Made by a program: the position numbers and the translations under genes
The notes under the pieces: model-generated
Told to the model about the DNA's origin: nothing
Database searches by the model: none
The model's input: only the letters and a program-made list of their open reading frames with translations
Assembly: GCA_022495995.1 (NCBI GenBank)
Contig: JAFEMH010005395.1
Location: 100,712 to 164,711 of the forward strand
Direction: 5' to 3'
DNA from: Adenophora triphylla var. japonica
Taxonomy: Eukaryota; Streptophyta; Magnoliopsida; Asterales; Campanulaceae
Length of the DNA: 64,000 nucleotides
Part shown: in pieces, positions 22,210-34,204 of the stretch
Numbering within the stretch: the first letter of the stretch is position 1
Layout: each line of letters begins with the position of its first letter

Positions 22210-23340
22210 TATTTTGTTTTAAAAACTTTTAAATAAAAAAAAAGATTTTTAAAACAATGATGAGGGTCAAACTTTCATTTTACCCCTTTCTTTAATTGTT
22301 GTGTGTGTGTGCATGTGCTTTACTTTTTTTTTTTTTGCTTAATCAAAAATTACAAAAAAAATTAAAAAAATGCATCATCTGTGTACACTTTTAAAACACA
22401 TTCTGCAAAAATTTCTGTTTTACTCAGGAAAAGAATTTTAGTGACCGCACACTACGCGCACTCTTATCCTGTACACTGCACATTACAACCCCAAACCCGG
22501 GATGGCCTCAGATGTAGTTCGATTGGTGTTCCTATGCCTTTTGAGCGCGCACGGGATCATTCCAAACCTCCCATCCTAGCCAGTGTCAACCATGCACTTT
22601 TGCGTCACACTCTGTCCAGACTCGGTTGGTTTTTGACCCAGTCCGTGTCATAAAGACTGGATACATATCCCATGTCGGACATTATCTGAGTCAAAGCCCA
22701 GAAATCAAGATCTCTTGCGAGAGCAAAACGATGAAAGGTCATGCTAAAATCTTGACCCGATCTTGATTTCTAAAGCTACACTCAGACAATGATCCGTACC
22801 GGATATACGTCCATGCCCACATGACACCGTGTCATCAAGCCTTTAATACGTCATCCATGACAATATGACCTAGCTAAAACCTAAAGTCATAGATCCCTTG
22901 TGTAAGCAAGACAAAGAGAGGTCATGCCAAAATCTTGACCCGATCTTGACTTAGGTATTGGCTCCGTTCACTATTCACATGGCATATGCATTAAAACGAA
23001 CATGACAGGCTCGATCCTTAGGTTCATTTTTTATTTTGGCCGGTGGAAACCGCTTGCCCTATAGGACCCTCGTCCGGGGCTGTCCACCCTGGGATGTCGA
23101 AATACAGGTGCAAAACGAGGGGCTTATAGCCGTAGTGATGGTTTCCACTGACCCAGGATCTAGAATAGTTGCGAAAAAGAAGAGCAATCTTTTCCAACCC
23201 ATTTAGGATTCTGAGAAAACATGTTTTAAGTAAATTAAAAAAAAAAAAAGGAAGCTGCATGTCGCATGAGCTTTCCCCCTTCATCCAAAAAGCCCTACCA
23301 AGTCTAAACCTTGCCTTTCACCCCCTCCAGCGAACCGAGA
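22210..23340 (+). other. Element A leader (untranslated)
   Basis: No long frame. It contains two blocks conserved in all four Ogre-like elements: around 22440-22620 (GTGACCGCACACTAC...) and 23051-23199 (CGCTTGCCCTATAGGACCCT ... CGAGGGGCTTATAG ... CTTTTCCAACC). Confidence 0.75.
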
Positions 23341-24362
23341 GTGGTTGAGAGTCCCAGGGAGCCATCTTTTCAGTATCGAAGTCGCAAGGTCCGACAGCCT
23401 TTCCGATTCAGCCATCAGAACAGTCCGTCATTCCCCAATAGTAGGGTCGACAGATAACAGTGAAGGAAATGGAACTCCGCCCCTGGGAAATTTCCAAACG
23501 ATGGAAGAAATTTGGAAAGCTTTCAGAGCTCTTGAAAAATGCGAAGGCGAGCAGCAGGCTTGGATCGAAGATACCATGCATCATTTCGGAACATTGGCCA
23601 CCCCCAACCGGCTGGGGCTCCCGTGAAAAGGTAAGACGTGCCCATTCCCTCAGCTCCCAGCATCTCTCAATATACCCTGGGATCTAATCATTTGCCTCTA
23701 TGTGAGCCTCACAGCTACAACGTGAAGTCACAAGGCCCGCCAGGGAAGGACATGCCGAGTCAATGCCCCGAGGTTTTGAGCTCACCACAAACTGTCAAGC
23801 ATATCTGGTGGGATATTTGCGTCTGTCCCGCTTGTCTAGATGCGGATTTCCAAGGCAAAATAAATGAGGACCGTCCCCCAAGAAGGAGAAAATCCTCCTC
23901 CTAACAAAAGCTGAGAAAGAGGTATGAAGTCGATGATCCCACAGTTGGAACCCTCGGAGAACCATCTGGAAAATTTGACTACTATGTCATTTATTCAAAC
24001 AAATCTCCTCAGCCTAACTCAACTCAAGATCGTGGCCATTTCTGCTCCATGATAAGCTGGGACGAGCTCCGCACAGCGACCGACGACCCAAACTTTTTGA
24101 CACCCCAACCTTTATCTTGGGAGGACATCAAAGTAGCCGTCAAATCCCCAACAAAAGCAATAACGGTGAACGAGCTGAGATGCGATGCATGGTCGTACGC
24201 TAACCAGGGCCCCTCCCATGACAGAATTGGGAAGAAACAAGCAAAGGAGGAGTAAAGCCAGAAGTAAACGTGTTGACTCGTTCCGGCCAGATCTCGATAA
24301 ATCCTCCAAGGACGGACAAAATGCCAGCAATACCTGAGCCTCGACCCAAGAAAGGCCCCTAC
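23341..24362 (+). pseudogene. Element A gag/linker remnant, truncated by element B
   Basis: An N-terminal gag-like piece at 23345-23626 (SEGNGTPP, then TMEEIWKAFRALEKCEGEQQ) matches the gag starts of B and C. Broken frames follow. At 24049-24255 the sequence reads ISWDELRTATDDPN and further VNELRCDAWSYANQ, aligning with VTWDQIREAA and HSWPYASKS of B (29510-29600). The last segment ends PRPKKGPY at 24362, where B has RANKRPYKLEAEK, so the LTR of B sits inside this coding frame. No capsid core or zinc knuckle is seen. Confidence 0.7.
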
Positions 24363-26142
24363 TGTAAGTACCCAAATCTAGCTCATGCCTTCCAATTAAA
24401 GTTTTCTAGCAGTTCCCCAAACTTTCATAAAATTTAGGGGCAATTCGGGAACTTTTCAATACTTTCCGAGCAAGGAAGGCCCTATTAGGAATAAGAATTC
24501 TGGATAGGATCTCGCTGGAAAGAAGCTTCCAACCTGCCACCTTGCATGTTTCTAGAAACAAGCTGACACGACTGAAGCAGACACCGAGTGGCTTAATTTG
24601 CCGCAGGATCACGCCGGGCGGCCTTATTAGAAGCATACCAGAAGCCTATAAATAGAGGCCTCCTCTATTCATTTTGATATACAATTTTCAGCACTGTTAC
24701 TCTGCAGAAATTAAAACTCAAAATTCTAGTCCCTAAAAACACACAAATCCACCCTCTCTCATACACTAATCCTACCTTAATCTAGTCCTAATAGATATTG
24801 CCTAGGAAAACTCCCTTGGAAGATAGAGAAAAACCAATATTGGTAATCTCTCCTTCCCTTACCTTTGATACATTCCTATATACTCTTATTTCCATTGTTA
24901 CCTTTTGTTTATCTTTATTTATTGTCATAAAGCTTTAATCTTTAGCAATGTAACTCCATATTTCCCACTCCCATACACAAATGACTCAACGGAGATCCTC
25001 TCCCTAGGATGAACAAGATTCCACAAGTGACTTGTTCTAAGGATGATCTACCATATGATGATGTGATCCCACTTTACATTTATGTATAAAAATGCAATCT
25101 TCATCTATCATACGCCATCCCCTTCCCATTGATCTAGTTTTTCCAAGGATTGTCCACCTTATGAGGTACTAAAGACATAGGAAAAGCCATGAAGATCGTC
25201 CTTTTTACAATATGTCCTTAGATTAATGATACTCCTTGTATTGTTCATATTAAAAATGCAATCTTTACATTAATGCTATTTCCCCCATGTCCCTAAAGTT
25301 GGAATCTTTTTCCAAGGATTGTCTAAAAAGCCTCCTAAGGCATAAAAGACATAAGTGAGCATAAAGATCCAATCTTTACATCCCATTCCCCTAGTCCCGT
25401 GGTTCTTGATGCATTCCATAGTGAGGATTAGTGTAAAGACTCCATCTTTACATCAATCCCATTATAAAAATGCCATAATATTGGTCCCTTTAGAAATCAA
25501 TGAGTTTTAGTCCCAAAATCTTCGATAATCACTTGAGACAAACAAAAAATGTCCCTACGAATCATCATTGTCTCAAGATGTAGGATTGATGGACAAAGAT
25601 TCATTCTTTTCTAAAAAGTCTCACTCTTGGACTTAAAAACAAGTTCTTCGATCACATTTGACTAAAATCCCCAAGAAAAGTTAGGTTAAAACATACCAAG
25701 GCTCTCACGCCTATATTGGTTGATTAATCTAATGGGAGGGTAGATAAGTCCCGTAATGATGATCATAAGTTCAAAGTGAGCACGAGATCAAAAATCCCGA
25801 AAACACCAAAGTCCAAGGTATCCCGAACTAAAACCTTCTAAAATGGTTCTTACGTTCGGATAATAAACTTGGCACATCCTTTCTCTTTTCAAATCACACA
25901 CGCACACAAACAAGCATAAATTTTGGACTTAGGAAGACTTGCTTTTGCAAGGCTCCTTGGGTGAACGCCAAACGTTCTTCCTAAGGAGTAACTTAACCTC
26001 CGGACCCTTTTTCTTTTTTTCAAAGTTTTGAAGATAAATCAAAATGGCGTGGTGTGACTCCGTTTTTCATAAATTTGGTGTCTTCAAACTGAGGTGAACT
26101 CGACCCTTTTCCGTAAAAAGGAAAAACGGGGCAACATTCACA
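24363..26142 (+). repeat. Element B 5' LTR
   Basis: 1780 bp, TGTAAG...CACA, followed by GTT and the PBS. TATA box at 24647. The second half (25080-25450) contains irregular AT-rich repeats of the AAAGATCCAATCTTTACAT type, also seen in the LTR of D. The partner LTR is outside the window. Confidence 0.85.
24582..24654 (+). promoter_or_regulatory. Element B LTR promoter: GC palindrome plus TATA box
   Basis: A decayed motif ACCGAGTGGCT (about 24583-24593), GCCGGGCGGC at 24613-24622, and TATAAATA at 24647-24654. The spacing between the second motif and the TATA box is 34 bp. Confidence 0.65.
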
Positions 26143-26145
26143 GTT

Positions 26146-26163
26146 TGGTGACTCCGCTGGGGA
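26146..26163 (+). other. Element B primer-binding site
   Basis: TGGTGACTCCGCTGGGGA, three bases after the LTR; one mismatch from the tRNA-Arg-type sequence of C and A. Confidence 0.8.
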
Positions 26164-27714
26164 GATAAGTAAGTGTTTTCCAAACTTCTTCTCTCATAAG
26201 AAGCGTTGGAAACATTTACGAGGGTTAGCCTTCCGTCCCGGGTCCAAAATTTGTGCTTGTGCAATTTTTCTTTTTTTCATGCATCCTTTGTGTTATTTTT
26301 GGCTTGTGCATATTCTGAATGATAAATAGGTACGACTCTGAAGCTGAAAGTTGCCAAAAATCCCTGGAAAATAGTCTGGGATTGCAACAATTTGGAACCT
26401 GGAAAACTGCCGGTTCTAGCCGGGCGGCCTGATCTGCCCTGGTCTGCGCCGTGCGGCTTCATCAGCAGTTCCACCAGGACAGTTTTCATATGAGGTTAAT
26501 CTGGAAACCGTGGCGATTTGGGACTATTCAGTCCTGAATCTGGCCTGGTTCCAGAAAATTTATGTGCTTACGTGATGCATTTTCCCCGTCCCGAAACATT
26601 CTTTTAAAACACATGATGAAAATCTCTATTTTAACTCAAAAAAGAATTTTTAGGAGACCACACACTACACGCACTATATATATCCTGTACACTTTTGCAC
26701 GCATGTCCTTAACCCAGGATGGTTGTTCAGTTGCAGTCACGGACAGTGTTACGACGCTTTCGGGCGTGCACGGAATCATCCCAAACTCCCCATGGCAGCC
26801 TGTGTCGACCACTACACTAGTCCGTGTCACACTCTTAAAACCGTGACTTTTTGGTTGGTTTTTGTCTAGACCGTGTCATACAACTCCGTCGTATACCCCC
26901 GTAAAATTCAAACCCGAGCCCATGCTAGAGTCAAGATTTCTCGCGCAAGCGAAGCCATGCCAAAATTTCGTTAGGAAAAATTGGCAAAATCTTGACCTCG
27001 GCATTGACCTTGACTTTGACTTGCACGGAGTATGTAAAAGTCAAACCCGAGCCTATGTTAGACTCAAGATTCCTCGCGCAAGCGAAGCCATGCCGAAATT
27101 TTGTTAGGCAAAATTGGCAAAATTTTTGCCCCGACATTGACTTTGACTTTGACTTGCACAAAGTATGCAACAACGCTCAATGTGACACTATGTCATTCGA
27201 CTTTTAACGTCCGACCTATGCCTATTATTTTCCTTGGACAATGCCAAAGTCAACGTCCATCGCGCAAGCGAAGCTCTGCCGAAATTTCGTTAAGGCTAAA
27301 GACTTGACTTTCACGGCATTGACAGTTCGTCAGAATCATCAAAACGAGGGGCTTATAGACGTTCTGCCGAAGTCAACATCGCTCGTGTGTTAAAATTCAT
27401 ATGATCCACTAGACCCTAGGACCGTTCTTCTCTCTCGGTCGGTGGGATCCGCTTGCCCTTTAGGACCCTCGCCCGGGGCTGTCCACCCTGGGATGTCAAA
27501 ATACAGGTGCAAAACGAGGGGCTTATAGACGTAGTGATGGAGCCCACTGATCCAGGATCTAGAGTAGTTGCGAAAAAGAAGGGCAACCTTTTCCAACCAA
27601 ATAGAGATAATTAAAAGACACTGTTTTAAGTAAACTTAAAGATTCTTAATTGCATATTACTTGAGCCTTTAGCCTAAATACCTACCCCGAGTCTAAACCT
27701 TGCCTATCCCTTTC
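26164..27714 (+). other. Element B leader (untranslated)
   Basis: No supported gene. It holds a palindrome pair GCCGGGCGGCC (26419) and GCCGTGCGGC (26448), the GGAGACCACACACTACACGC block (26650-26850), a direct repeat of about 130 bp built on TTGACTTTGACTTGCAC and CTCGCGCAAGCGAAGC (26925-27170), and the leader block CGAGGGGCTTATAGACGTAG (27449-27598) shared with A, C and D. Confidence 0.75.
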
Positions 27715-28360
27715 CCGCAGCGAGAAAAAAAGTGGGTGAGAATACCGGGTCATCGGCTTTTCAGTGCAGAAATTTCGGGTTCAGACAGTTCGTCAGAATC
27801 ATCAGTTTCATCTACTCAGTGGTTTAGAATGGCAGATCTGGCAGAAAACAGTGGTGGTACTGGTAATCCAGTGACTAGAGAGGAAGAGTTAGCCCTCGCC
27901 TTGGAAAACAGCCGTAAGGCTAATGAAGAGCAACAAGCCATGCTCATTGATGCTCTTCGCCGTCATGTGGTTCAGATAGTAGTTGAAGCAAATGGTTCTT
28001 TGGTTATGGTGGAAGATGAGACTCCAGAAACAGTGATTTCATCCCTTCCATCCTACAACTAATGCCCTCCTCCTTCGACATATGATCCCCTACGAAGGAC
28101 TACTCCCTTTCAGTCCTTCCCAGTACCTCAAGCCCTCAGTGTTCCATCAACCTCAGCTCCTCAGATAAGACCCAGCTTCGTTCACTATCAACAACGAACG
28201 AATGCTACAGCTACCTCAGTCTCAGTAGTATCCCATAGGATTCATCCCTCCTCAGTACGGACCATCCCAGCTGATTTCAAAACCCCAGAATCAGTCTAAT
28301 GATCCCTTTGCCATCTTTCCCAAGCATCAACCCACAAATGACCCCAGTAAGGCTTTTGAC
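27715..28360 (+). pseudogene. Element B gag N-terminal remnant
   Basis: The frame to 28062 contains an internal ATG at 27829 (MADLAENSGGTGNPVTREEE), then a helical, Glu/Ala/Gln-rich segment and VVEANGSLVMVEDETPET, comparable to PQPDGTLVLIEDEDP of C gag. A TAA at 28060 and later stops break the Pro/Ser/Gln-rich continuation (28063-28310). In C the capsid-like and zinc-knuckle parts of Gag follow here; in B the sequence jumps directly to the next, unrelated frame at 28361. Confidence 0.7.
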
Positions 28361-29623
28361 TAGTTCAAACTTTCCAACTTTATCAACGCCTGCGAATTTG
28401 CTTCTCTCCCGGACAGCGACAGTGAAGAGTTCATCGAAAATGAGAACATGAATGGGCTGATTTACAGTGACGATGACAGTCCAGTAGAGGGCATGAATAT
28501 GGAGCCAATGGAAATGAAACCCGAAGAACCAGATGGGGTAGAAAGCCACAGGCCTGATAATGGGGATGGGATTACCTCGAAATGCGACTGCCACTTTTGC
28601 AGGAGTTTAATGGACGAAAGTTCAGATGAGGAAGAGTATGAGTTCAACATTTTAGAATTCAATACTCCTTATAGAGACCTGGTTGGTGAATGGAGAGACT
28701 TGATTGAAGCTTTAGTTGAGCAAGGGAATTGGGCTCCTCCCATTGATCCAGAATATGTAAATGTCATTGAGACTGTGCCTCCGTCAGGAAGGGTGGATGG
28801 TATTGTAGTATTAAGGGTCACCCCTAAGCCAGTATCCAAGAAAGAATGTATGGAAGCCCTAGAAAGGGTCTTGAAGTTTGAGGCAACCTCGATTCCATTC
28901 CTATCTTATGATAACAATGACATTTTCCTGGTAATCCCCACGCCAGAGGAAAATCCCAGAACGCCCCTTATATGGTGTCAAGTATCCCGGCCATCCTTTG
29001 CCACAATTGGCTATCAGGGTAAGGACAAAGATCTCGAAGGAAGTTACTGTAGTGAGCTTGAGAAAGACACGGTTGAGATGCCAGAAGGAACAGTAGAAGA
29101 ATGGCTCGCTCGAAAGCCAATTAGCCCAGAAAACCCTCCCAAAGACAATGACCTGGAACCTGTCAAAAGGTTCGATCCCGAAGAAACCCTTATTAATGAT
29201 GGAGTCTCCCACTTCAGGAAGTGTTTGGTTAATGTCAAAGAAGCTGTCAAAAGGTTGACTCCGAGAGAAAGGAGGGATATGCTTGATAGTGATGAGGAGT
29301 GTGACCCTACGTTGCTGAAGAAGTTGCTAGGACAAGATGATGAAGCCACTGGCAAGCCTCCAAGCCCCGGGAACGATAACTTCTGTTGTATGTTGACTCT
29401 GAAAGGCCTGAATGAAACTGTCAAAGCCTTGAGTGAGGAAGAAGAAACTGAGATCAGCAAGTTACTAAATCAATGGGGGACTCAGAATTCTGAAAGATCC
29501 AGAAAGCCTGTAACCTGGGATCAGATTCGTGAAGCTGCTTATACCTCCAGTGATGTTGTGAACCAAATCAACCAGCATAGTTGGCCGTATGCCAGCAAAA
29601 GCCCACCTATAACCCTAAAATAG
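28361..29623 (+). CDS. Unrecognised 391-420-residue protein between gag and protease of element B
   Basis: Open from 28361 (after a TAG); first ATG at 28448. I do not recognise the family. Visible features: an acidic N-terminal third (EEFIENENMNGL, EEPDGVESH), a C-x-C-x2-C cluster (CDCHFC), a well conserved LEFNTPYRDLVGEWRDLIEA, a beta-like middle part (VVLRVTPKPVSKK, FLVIPTPEEN), acidic linkers, AVKRLTPRERRDMLDSDEE, and a C-terminal VTWDQIREAA. A frameshifted copy with the same order is in D (54914-55890) and its end in A (24049-24362). It takes the place where the gag core would be expected, so it could be a diverged Gag or a linker domain. Function unknown. Confidence 0.65.
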
Positions 29624-30550
29624 CTGAAAGAATCTTCCGATAGAACCAAGGACTCGGGAAAGTCAAATGTCTATGTAATGACTTATTTTGGGAAGACGAA
29701 TGTGGAACTACCCAAGCTTGACAAAAGAAATATCAGCTCCGAACCAAGGGCAAACAAGAGGCCTTATAAGCTGGAAGCAGAAAAGGTAGCCTCTGAGAAG
29801 GAAGATCCAGTGTTGACACAGCTGAAGTGCACCCAAGCCAACCTCTTCCTATCCCCACAAACTACAGTTAGAAGAAAGTTTGGCCAAAACCATGGTACCC
29901 ATAGATGTCTCCCCAGATGAGGTCGTTCAAATGATCGGGAACATTCACTATGGAAACATCATCACTTTCACTGACCTGGATTTACCTAAATATGGGGCTA
30001 ACCATACTGAGCCACTCTACATCGCTGTCCAGTTAGAGGAACGCCGGCTGCCAAGGGTGTTAGTCGATGGAGGGTCTGCAATGAATGTCCTGCCAGCAAA
30101 GATGATGGACCTACTAGATCTGAAGCCAACAGACTTAAAGCCGTCCAGTCAGACTATTAAGGCCTATGATTCCACTGCTCGATCAGTTTTGGGGATTGCG
30201 ACTTTAAATTTGTGGTTTGGGAAGAAGGACATGGATGTTGACTTCCAAGTGATTGATATCCCCATTTCATTTACCACTCTGCTAGGACGACCCTGGATCC
30301 ACCAGATAAATGGGGTGGCCTCTACCTTGCACCAGTGTGTCAAGTTCAGTCCGATGATGGAACTATCACTACTATCTATGGGGACAGTGTGACTGTGGAA
30401 GGGACCAATATCGGAGGTATTCCGATACTGGAGATCAAACATAATGATGAAGGGCTTACCTTAACTGGCTTCTTCGTGGCCACCTCTAAGGTGCAAGTGT
30501 GATGTGCAGACCTCACTACTACCTCAAACAAAATACCTCCTGTCATGTAA
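29624..30550 (+). pseudogene. Element B retroviral-type aspartic protease, with frame changes
   Basis: First frame 29678-29920 (NVYVMTYFGKTN, DPVLTQLKCTQANLF), then a frame change to 29880-30392: HKLKLEESLAKTMVPIDVS, GNIHYGNIITFTDLDLP, then the active-site region RVLVDGGSAMNVLPAKMM (DGGS in place of the usual D-T/S-G), TIKAYDSTARSVLG and TTLLGRPWIHQINGVASTLH, the flap and core motifs typical for Ogre protease. Another frame change near 30345 and stops to 30550 separate it from RT. It would cleave the polyprotein. Confidence 0.85.
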
Positions 30551-32640
30551 ATGATGAGAAAGATGAGTTATCTTCCGGGGCTTGGACTGGGTAAAAGGCT
30601 TCAGGGCGTCACCCGTTACAAACCAAATCCTCAGGATGACAGGGAAGTTAAGTTAACAGTTCAGGAAAGGCGAAATGAAGGGGTCCGTCTCCGTCCTTAC
30701 AGCCTGTCTATGGCCAAGTACTTCACAAAGGGCAGGACTCAGTATGATGAGAGTGACTGTCAGCAGTTCGTGAGGAAAGACCTTTTGGAAAACCTTGAAA
30801 AGGCACGGGGAAAGCCAGCTAATCCTATCAGGAGGATGTTTCTCGACTTGCCGAGTATTCCTGGGGCTACCACCACTGTTCAGAACAAGTATGTCTTCAA
30901 AGGGAACCCAGACCGCCTCAAGGAGCCAGCACTCTTCCCAGTAGGGGTAATGGATTTCTCCACCTTCGAGCTAGCCCTCCCGAAGATCAGCCAGATAGAA
31001 GTTGCCAGCAGTGAGGACAGTGAGCCAGTCTTACAGAAGTTGTTTGATGAAGAAGCACAGATTCCTGACTTGATCGACTTCAGATCAGATGATGAGACAG
31101 TTGCAGTAATTGGGGATGACAGTGAAGAACCTTTTGATCCCCGAACTCTAGTGACTAAGACAGAGATGTTGCTGAAGATCTGGGAGACATTTTCAGGACC
31201 GATAGCCAGCCGACAGCAAATGATCACAGAGCTTGGATTGGTCCCCCATCCCTCTATATCTATTACTATCAAACACCCTATCATCCATACTCTAGAGTCA
31301 GGAGTCTTTGAGTTTGAGTCCTCCGAGTCATCTGATGGCCTTACGCCTGAAGATTATGAATGTGTCGCCAATGTCATCTTTCCCTTTGCATTAAATGAAA
31401 TGATAGATCTTTCCGAGTATCCCCTTATTGCCAACTTAACAAATGATAAATTACCTAATAATATAAAAACAGTTAATAATGATTCATTTGAACAAGATGC
31501 AAACACACTAAATGAACAATACATTAAAGAAATCTTTAAGCAGGTTATTGATAAAGAGGAAAACCGTGCCCAAGCTACCGAGGAGGTTTTGACTAGTGTT
31601 AACCTGGGTACTATCAAAGAACCTAAAGAGACACAGATCGGGAACTTCTTCCAAGGGGCCGAACGGGACAGACTGGTTGATCTGCTCAGAGAATATGTGG
31701 ATGTGTTTGCCTGGTCTTACAAGGACGTACCGGGGCTGGACAGCTCGATTGTAGAACACAGGATCCCTTTGACACCTGATGCCAAGCCTGTGAAACAGAA
31801 GCTAAGGAAAATCAAGCCAGAGTGGTCTCTGCAGGTCAAGGAGGAAATTGAAAAGATGCTTCGTGTAGAATTCATCAGGGTCATTGAATATCCGACCTGG
31901 TTGTCGAATATCGTGACTGTGACTAAAGCAAACGGGAAGGTACGCTGCTGTGTGGATTTTTGGGATCTAAACAAAGCCAGTCCCAAAGACGATTACCCGT
32001 TGCCAAACATAGATATTTTGGTGGACGTCACGTCCAACTACGAATTCAAGTCATTCGTTGATGGTTTTGCTGGCTACAATCAGATCAAGATGGCAGAAAA
32101 GGACCAGGAAAAGACAGTTTTCACCACACTATGGGGGACATACTGTTACATGGTGATGCCTTTTGGGTTAAAAAATGCTGGGGCTACGTATCAGAGGGTA
32201 GCAACTGCGCTTTTTCATGACATGATCCACAAGGAGATCGAGGTCTATGTCGACGATATGATTATCCTTTCTAAAGGCGCAGACGGACAATACTTTGTTG
32301 ATCTCCAAAAATTCTTCGAGCGGTTAAGGAAGCATTCTATGAAGCTGAACCCTGCAAAGTGCACTTTCGGAGTGACAAGGGGAAAAGTACTTAGGTATAT
32401 GGTCACAGAGCGAGGCATTGAAGCCGACCCCCGAAAGATTAAAGCCATTATGGACATGAAGCCACCTCGATCCCAGACAGAAGTCAAAATCTTTATGGGC
32501 AAACTGCAGTACATCAGCCGTTTCGTCAATCAGCTGACAACCATGTGTGAGTCCATCTTCAAGCTTATAAAGAAGAATGCTGATACAGAATGGAATGAAG
32601 AATGCCAGGATGCCTTTGACAAAATTAAGGCATACCTAGT
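30551..32640 (+). CDS. Element B pre-RT spacer and reverse transcriptase, open but truncated by element C
   Basis: 708 codons open from 30551, about the last 12 of them already in C's LTR. Residues 1-340: the Ogre-type spacer with PGLGLGKRLQG, PIRRMFLDLPSIPGATTT, acidic stretches, and an AT-rich block coding LIANLTNDKLP...DANTLNEQYIKEIFK (31425-31545). From about residue 365: DLLREYVDVFAWSYKDVPG, then RT with KPVKQKLRKIKPEW, TYPTWLSNIV-like start (EYPTWLSNIVTVTKANGK), CCVDFWDLNKASPKDDYPLP, FVDGFAGYNQIKM, MPFGLKNAGATYQR and the catalytic VYVDDMI. It ends in the connection domain (ECQDAFDKIKAYL). The best preserved enzyme of the window; RNase H and integrase are cut off by C. Inactive in place, but all RT motifs look intact. 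Confidence 0.9.
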
Positions 32641-33043
32641 TGTAAGTACCCAAATCCAGATTGTCAAAATCCGCTAAAAGTTAACCGGAATCCGTTAACT
32701 GGCCCTTTCCAGGCTAATCGGAACCCGTTAAACTCCCCATTCCCGAGTCGACGAGACATCCCAGGACTGCCCCGTGCATCTCGACACCAAAGTGTACTCA
32801 ACACACGTTATCACACGTAAAAGTACCACTTTCCTCGAAAAACGCACTTTCCGGGACTTTTCGAGGGCGTTTCGAACATTTTCCGGACAGTTATTTAGAA
32901 AACGGGCAAAACCGGGAATAACGTGACAAAAACCCTAGCTTCGGTGACTTACCAGGACACATGGCACGCATGCATGGCCTCCCCTTTCCCCATCAATCAA
33001 ATTCAAGAGTGAAAAGACCAAAATGCCCCTGAAATTGAGAGTT

Positions 33044-33175
33044 AGGCCGTCCGGCCTGTTTTACTTGAAGAACCAGAATTCTCATGAAGACCCTACAATT
33101 TCCAAAATACCCAAAAACCCCCCAAATTGAGCCTGAGGCCGTTCGGCCTGTTTTACAATTTCACCCCTATAGATA
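33044..33175 (+). promoter_or_regulatory. Element C 5' LTR promoter: paired GC palindromes and altered TATA box
   Basis: AGGCCGTCCGGCCT at 33044-33057 and AGGCCGTTCGGCCT at 33136-33149, then TATAGATA at 33168-33175. The 3' LTR has TATAAATA here, so the 5' copy carries a mutation in the box. The second palindrome starts 32 bp before it. Confidence 0.7.
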
Positions 33176-33599
33176 CAAGGGCTGTCATTTTGTTAAAAGG
33201 AGGAAGAAATATTACCCCTCTCCCAAAACCCCACGGTTCTAGGCCATTCAACCCCCTCCCGAGCCCATTTTGTCTCGATTTGCGTGAAAATCCCGTTTTC
33301 CGACCAAACACGAGCCAAACACCTTCCAAACACTTTCCAAACACCAAACTGTATCAAGTATACGTCCCTCCGAGCCAAAGAGTCAACCCCTAGCCATAGG
33401 TAACACTCTCTCTCTCTCTAAAACTTTGTTTTGCCTCGATTTACTTGTCAAACGCTACTTTCGATCCGATCGAAACTATCAAAATGTAGATGTAACGCCG
33501 TCTATGGGGCTCGATACATTTTACCCCCTAATCATCTTCTCTCCTGTTAGATATGTAATTTCGGGTTAAAACGGCGTTCAAGTCCCCTTTTTACGTTTC

Positions 33600-33905
33600 T
33601 GTCATTTACAGTCCGGATCGTTCGATCCGTCGATTCGTTCTTTACCGTCCGAACCGTTTGGTTCGTGATCGTCATTTACAAAGTTCGGATCGTTTGATCC
33701 GTCGATACTGTTATTTAATTTACGCAACTTTACAAATTCGAGCCGTTTGGCTCGTCGATCGTATCTTTACTGTCCAGATCGTTCGATTCCGTTGATACCG
33801 CACTTTTAAATACTGTCATTTACAAGTCCGAGCCGTTTGGCTTGTGATAGTATTTACTTATAAAAGTCCGAGTCACAAAATGACTCGTTGATCGCATATC
33901 ATTTA
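33600..33905. repeat. Imperfect repeat with GTCCGRATCGTTYGATCCGTCG units in the LTR of C
   Basis: Five or six units of about 55-60 bp, each with an inner near-palindrome of the CCGAACCGTTTGGTTCG type and ending CGTCATTTAC. Part of the R/U5 region. Confidence 0.8.
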
Positions 33906-34204
33906 ATGCCTTTTTTCATGAAATTGGTAACAATGTAATGCCCGGTTCAAAACCGGAGTTCGTCATTCGAACTCCTTTTCAAAACAACGCGCCCGACGTT
34001 TGATATTCAAACGCTCTTTTCATCAAAATCAACGTTTGTCATTCAAACCAAGATTAAAGCTTGTCATTCAAGCTCCCTTTCAAAAATGCAACACACACAC
34101 ACACACACACTTTCGAGAAAGGTAGAAAGACTCATCATACGAGGCATTTCGGGTGATCTCAACATACCCTTCCCAAAACGTAACGTGACCTCCGAACCTA
34201 ACAA

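Larger units (their letters stand above)
20838..24362 (+). mobile_element. Element A: 5' part of an Ogre-like Ty3/gypsy retrotransposon
   Basis: Starts TGTAAGTACC inside O's RNase H coding region. 5' LTR, PBS, a 1.1-kb leader and a decayed gag-to-protease linker follow; at 24362 the LTR of B interrupts it inside coding sequence. Its right part should be outside the window. The tRNA-Arg-like PBS and leader are shared with B, C and D. Confidence 0.8.
24363..32640 (+). mobile_element. Element B: 5' part of an Ogre-like retrotransposon with long RT frame
   Basis: 5' LTR 24363-26142, PBS, leader, gag-like start, an unrecognised 391-codon frame, protease and reverse transcriptase. It is interrupted at 32640 by the LTR of C in the region joining RT and RNase H. 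The same family as D: LTR starts (CCCAAATCTRGCTCATGCCT), gene order and sequence agree. Inserted in coding sequence of A. Confidence 0.88.

Noticed and set aside
24348..24362. AAAGGCCCCTAC before the LTR of B as a polypurine tract, making 24363 a 3' LTR
   Set aside because: The upstream frame matches coding sequence of B up to this point, and the LTR is followed by a PBS and gag, so it is a 5' LTR inserted in a frame.
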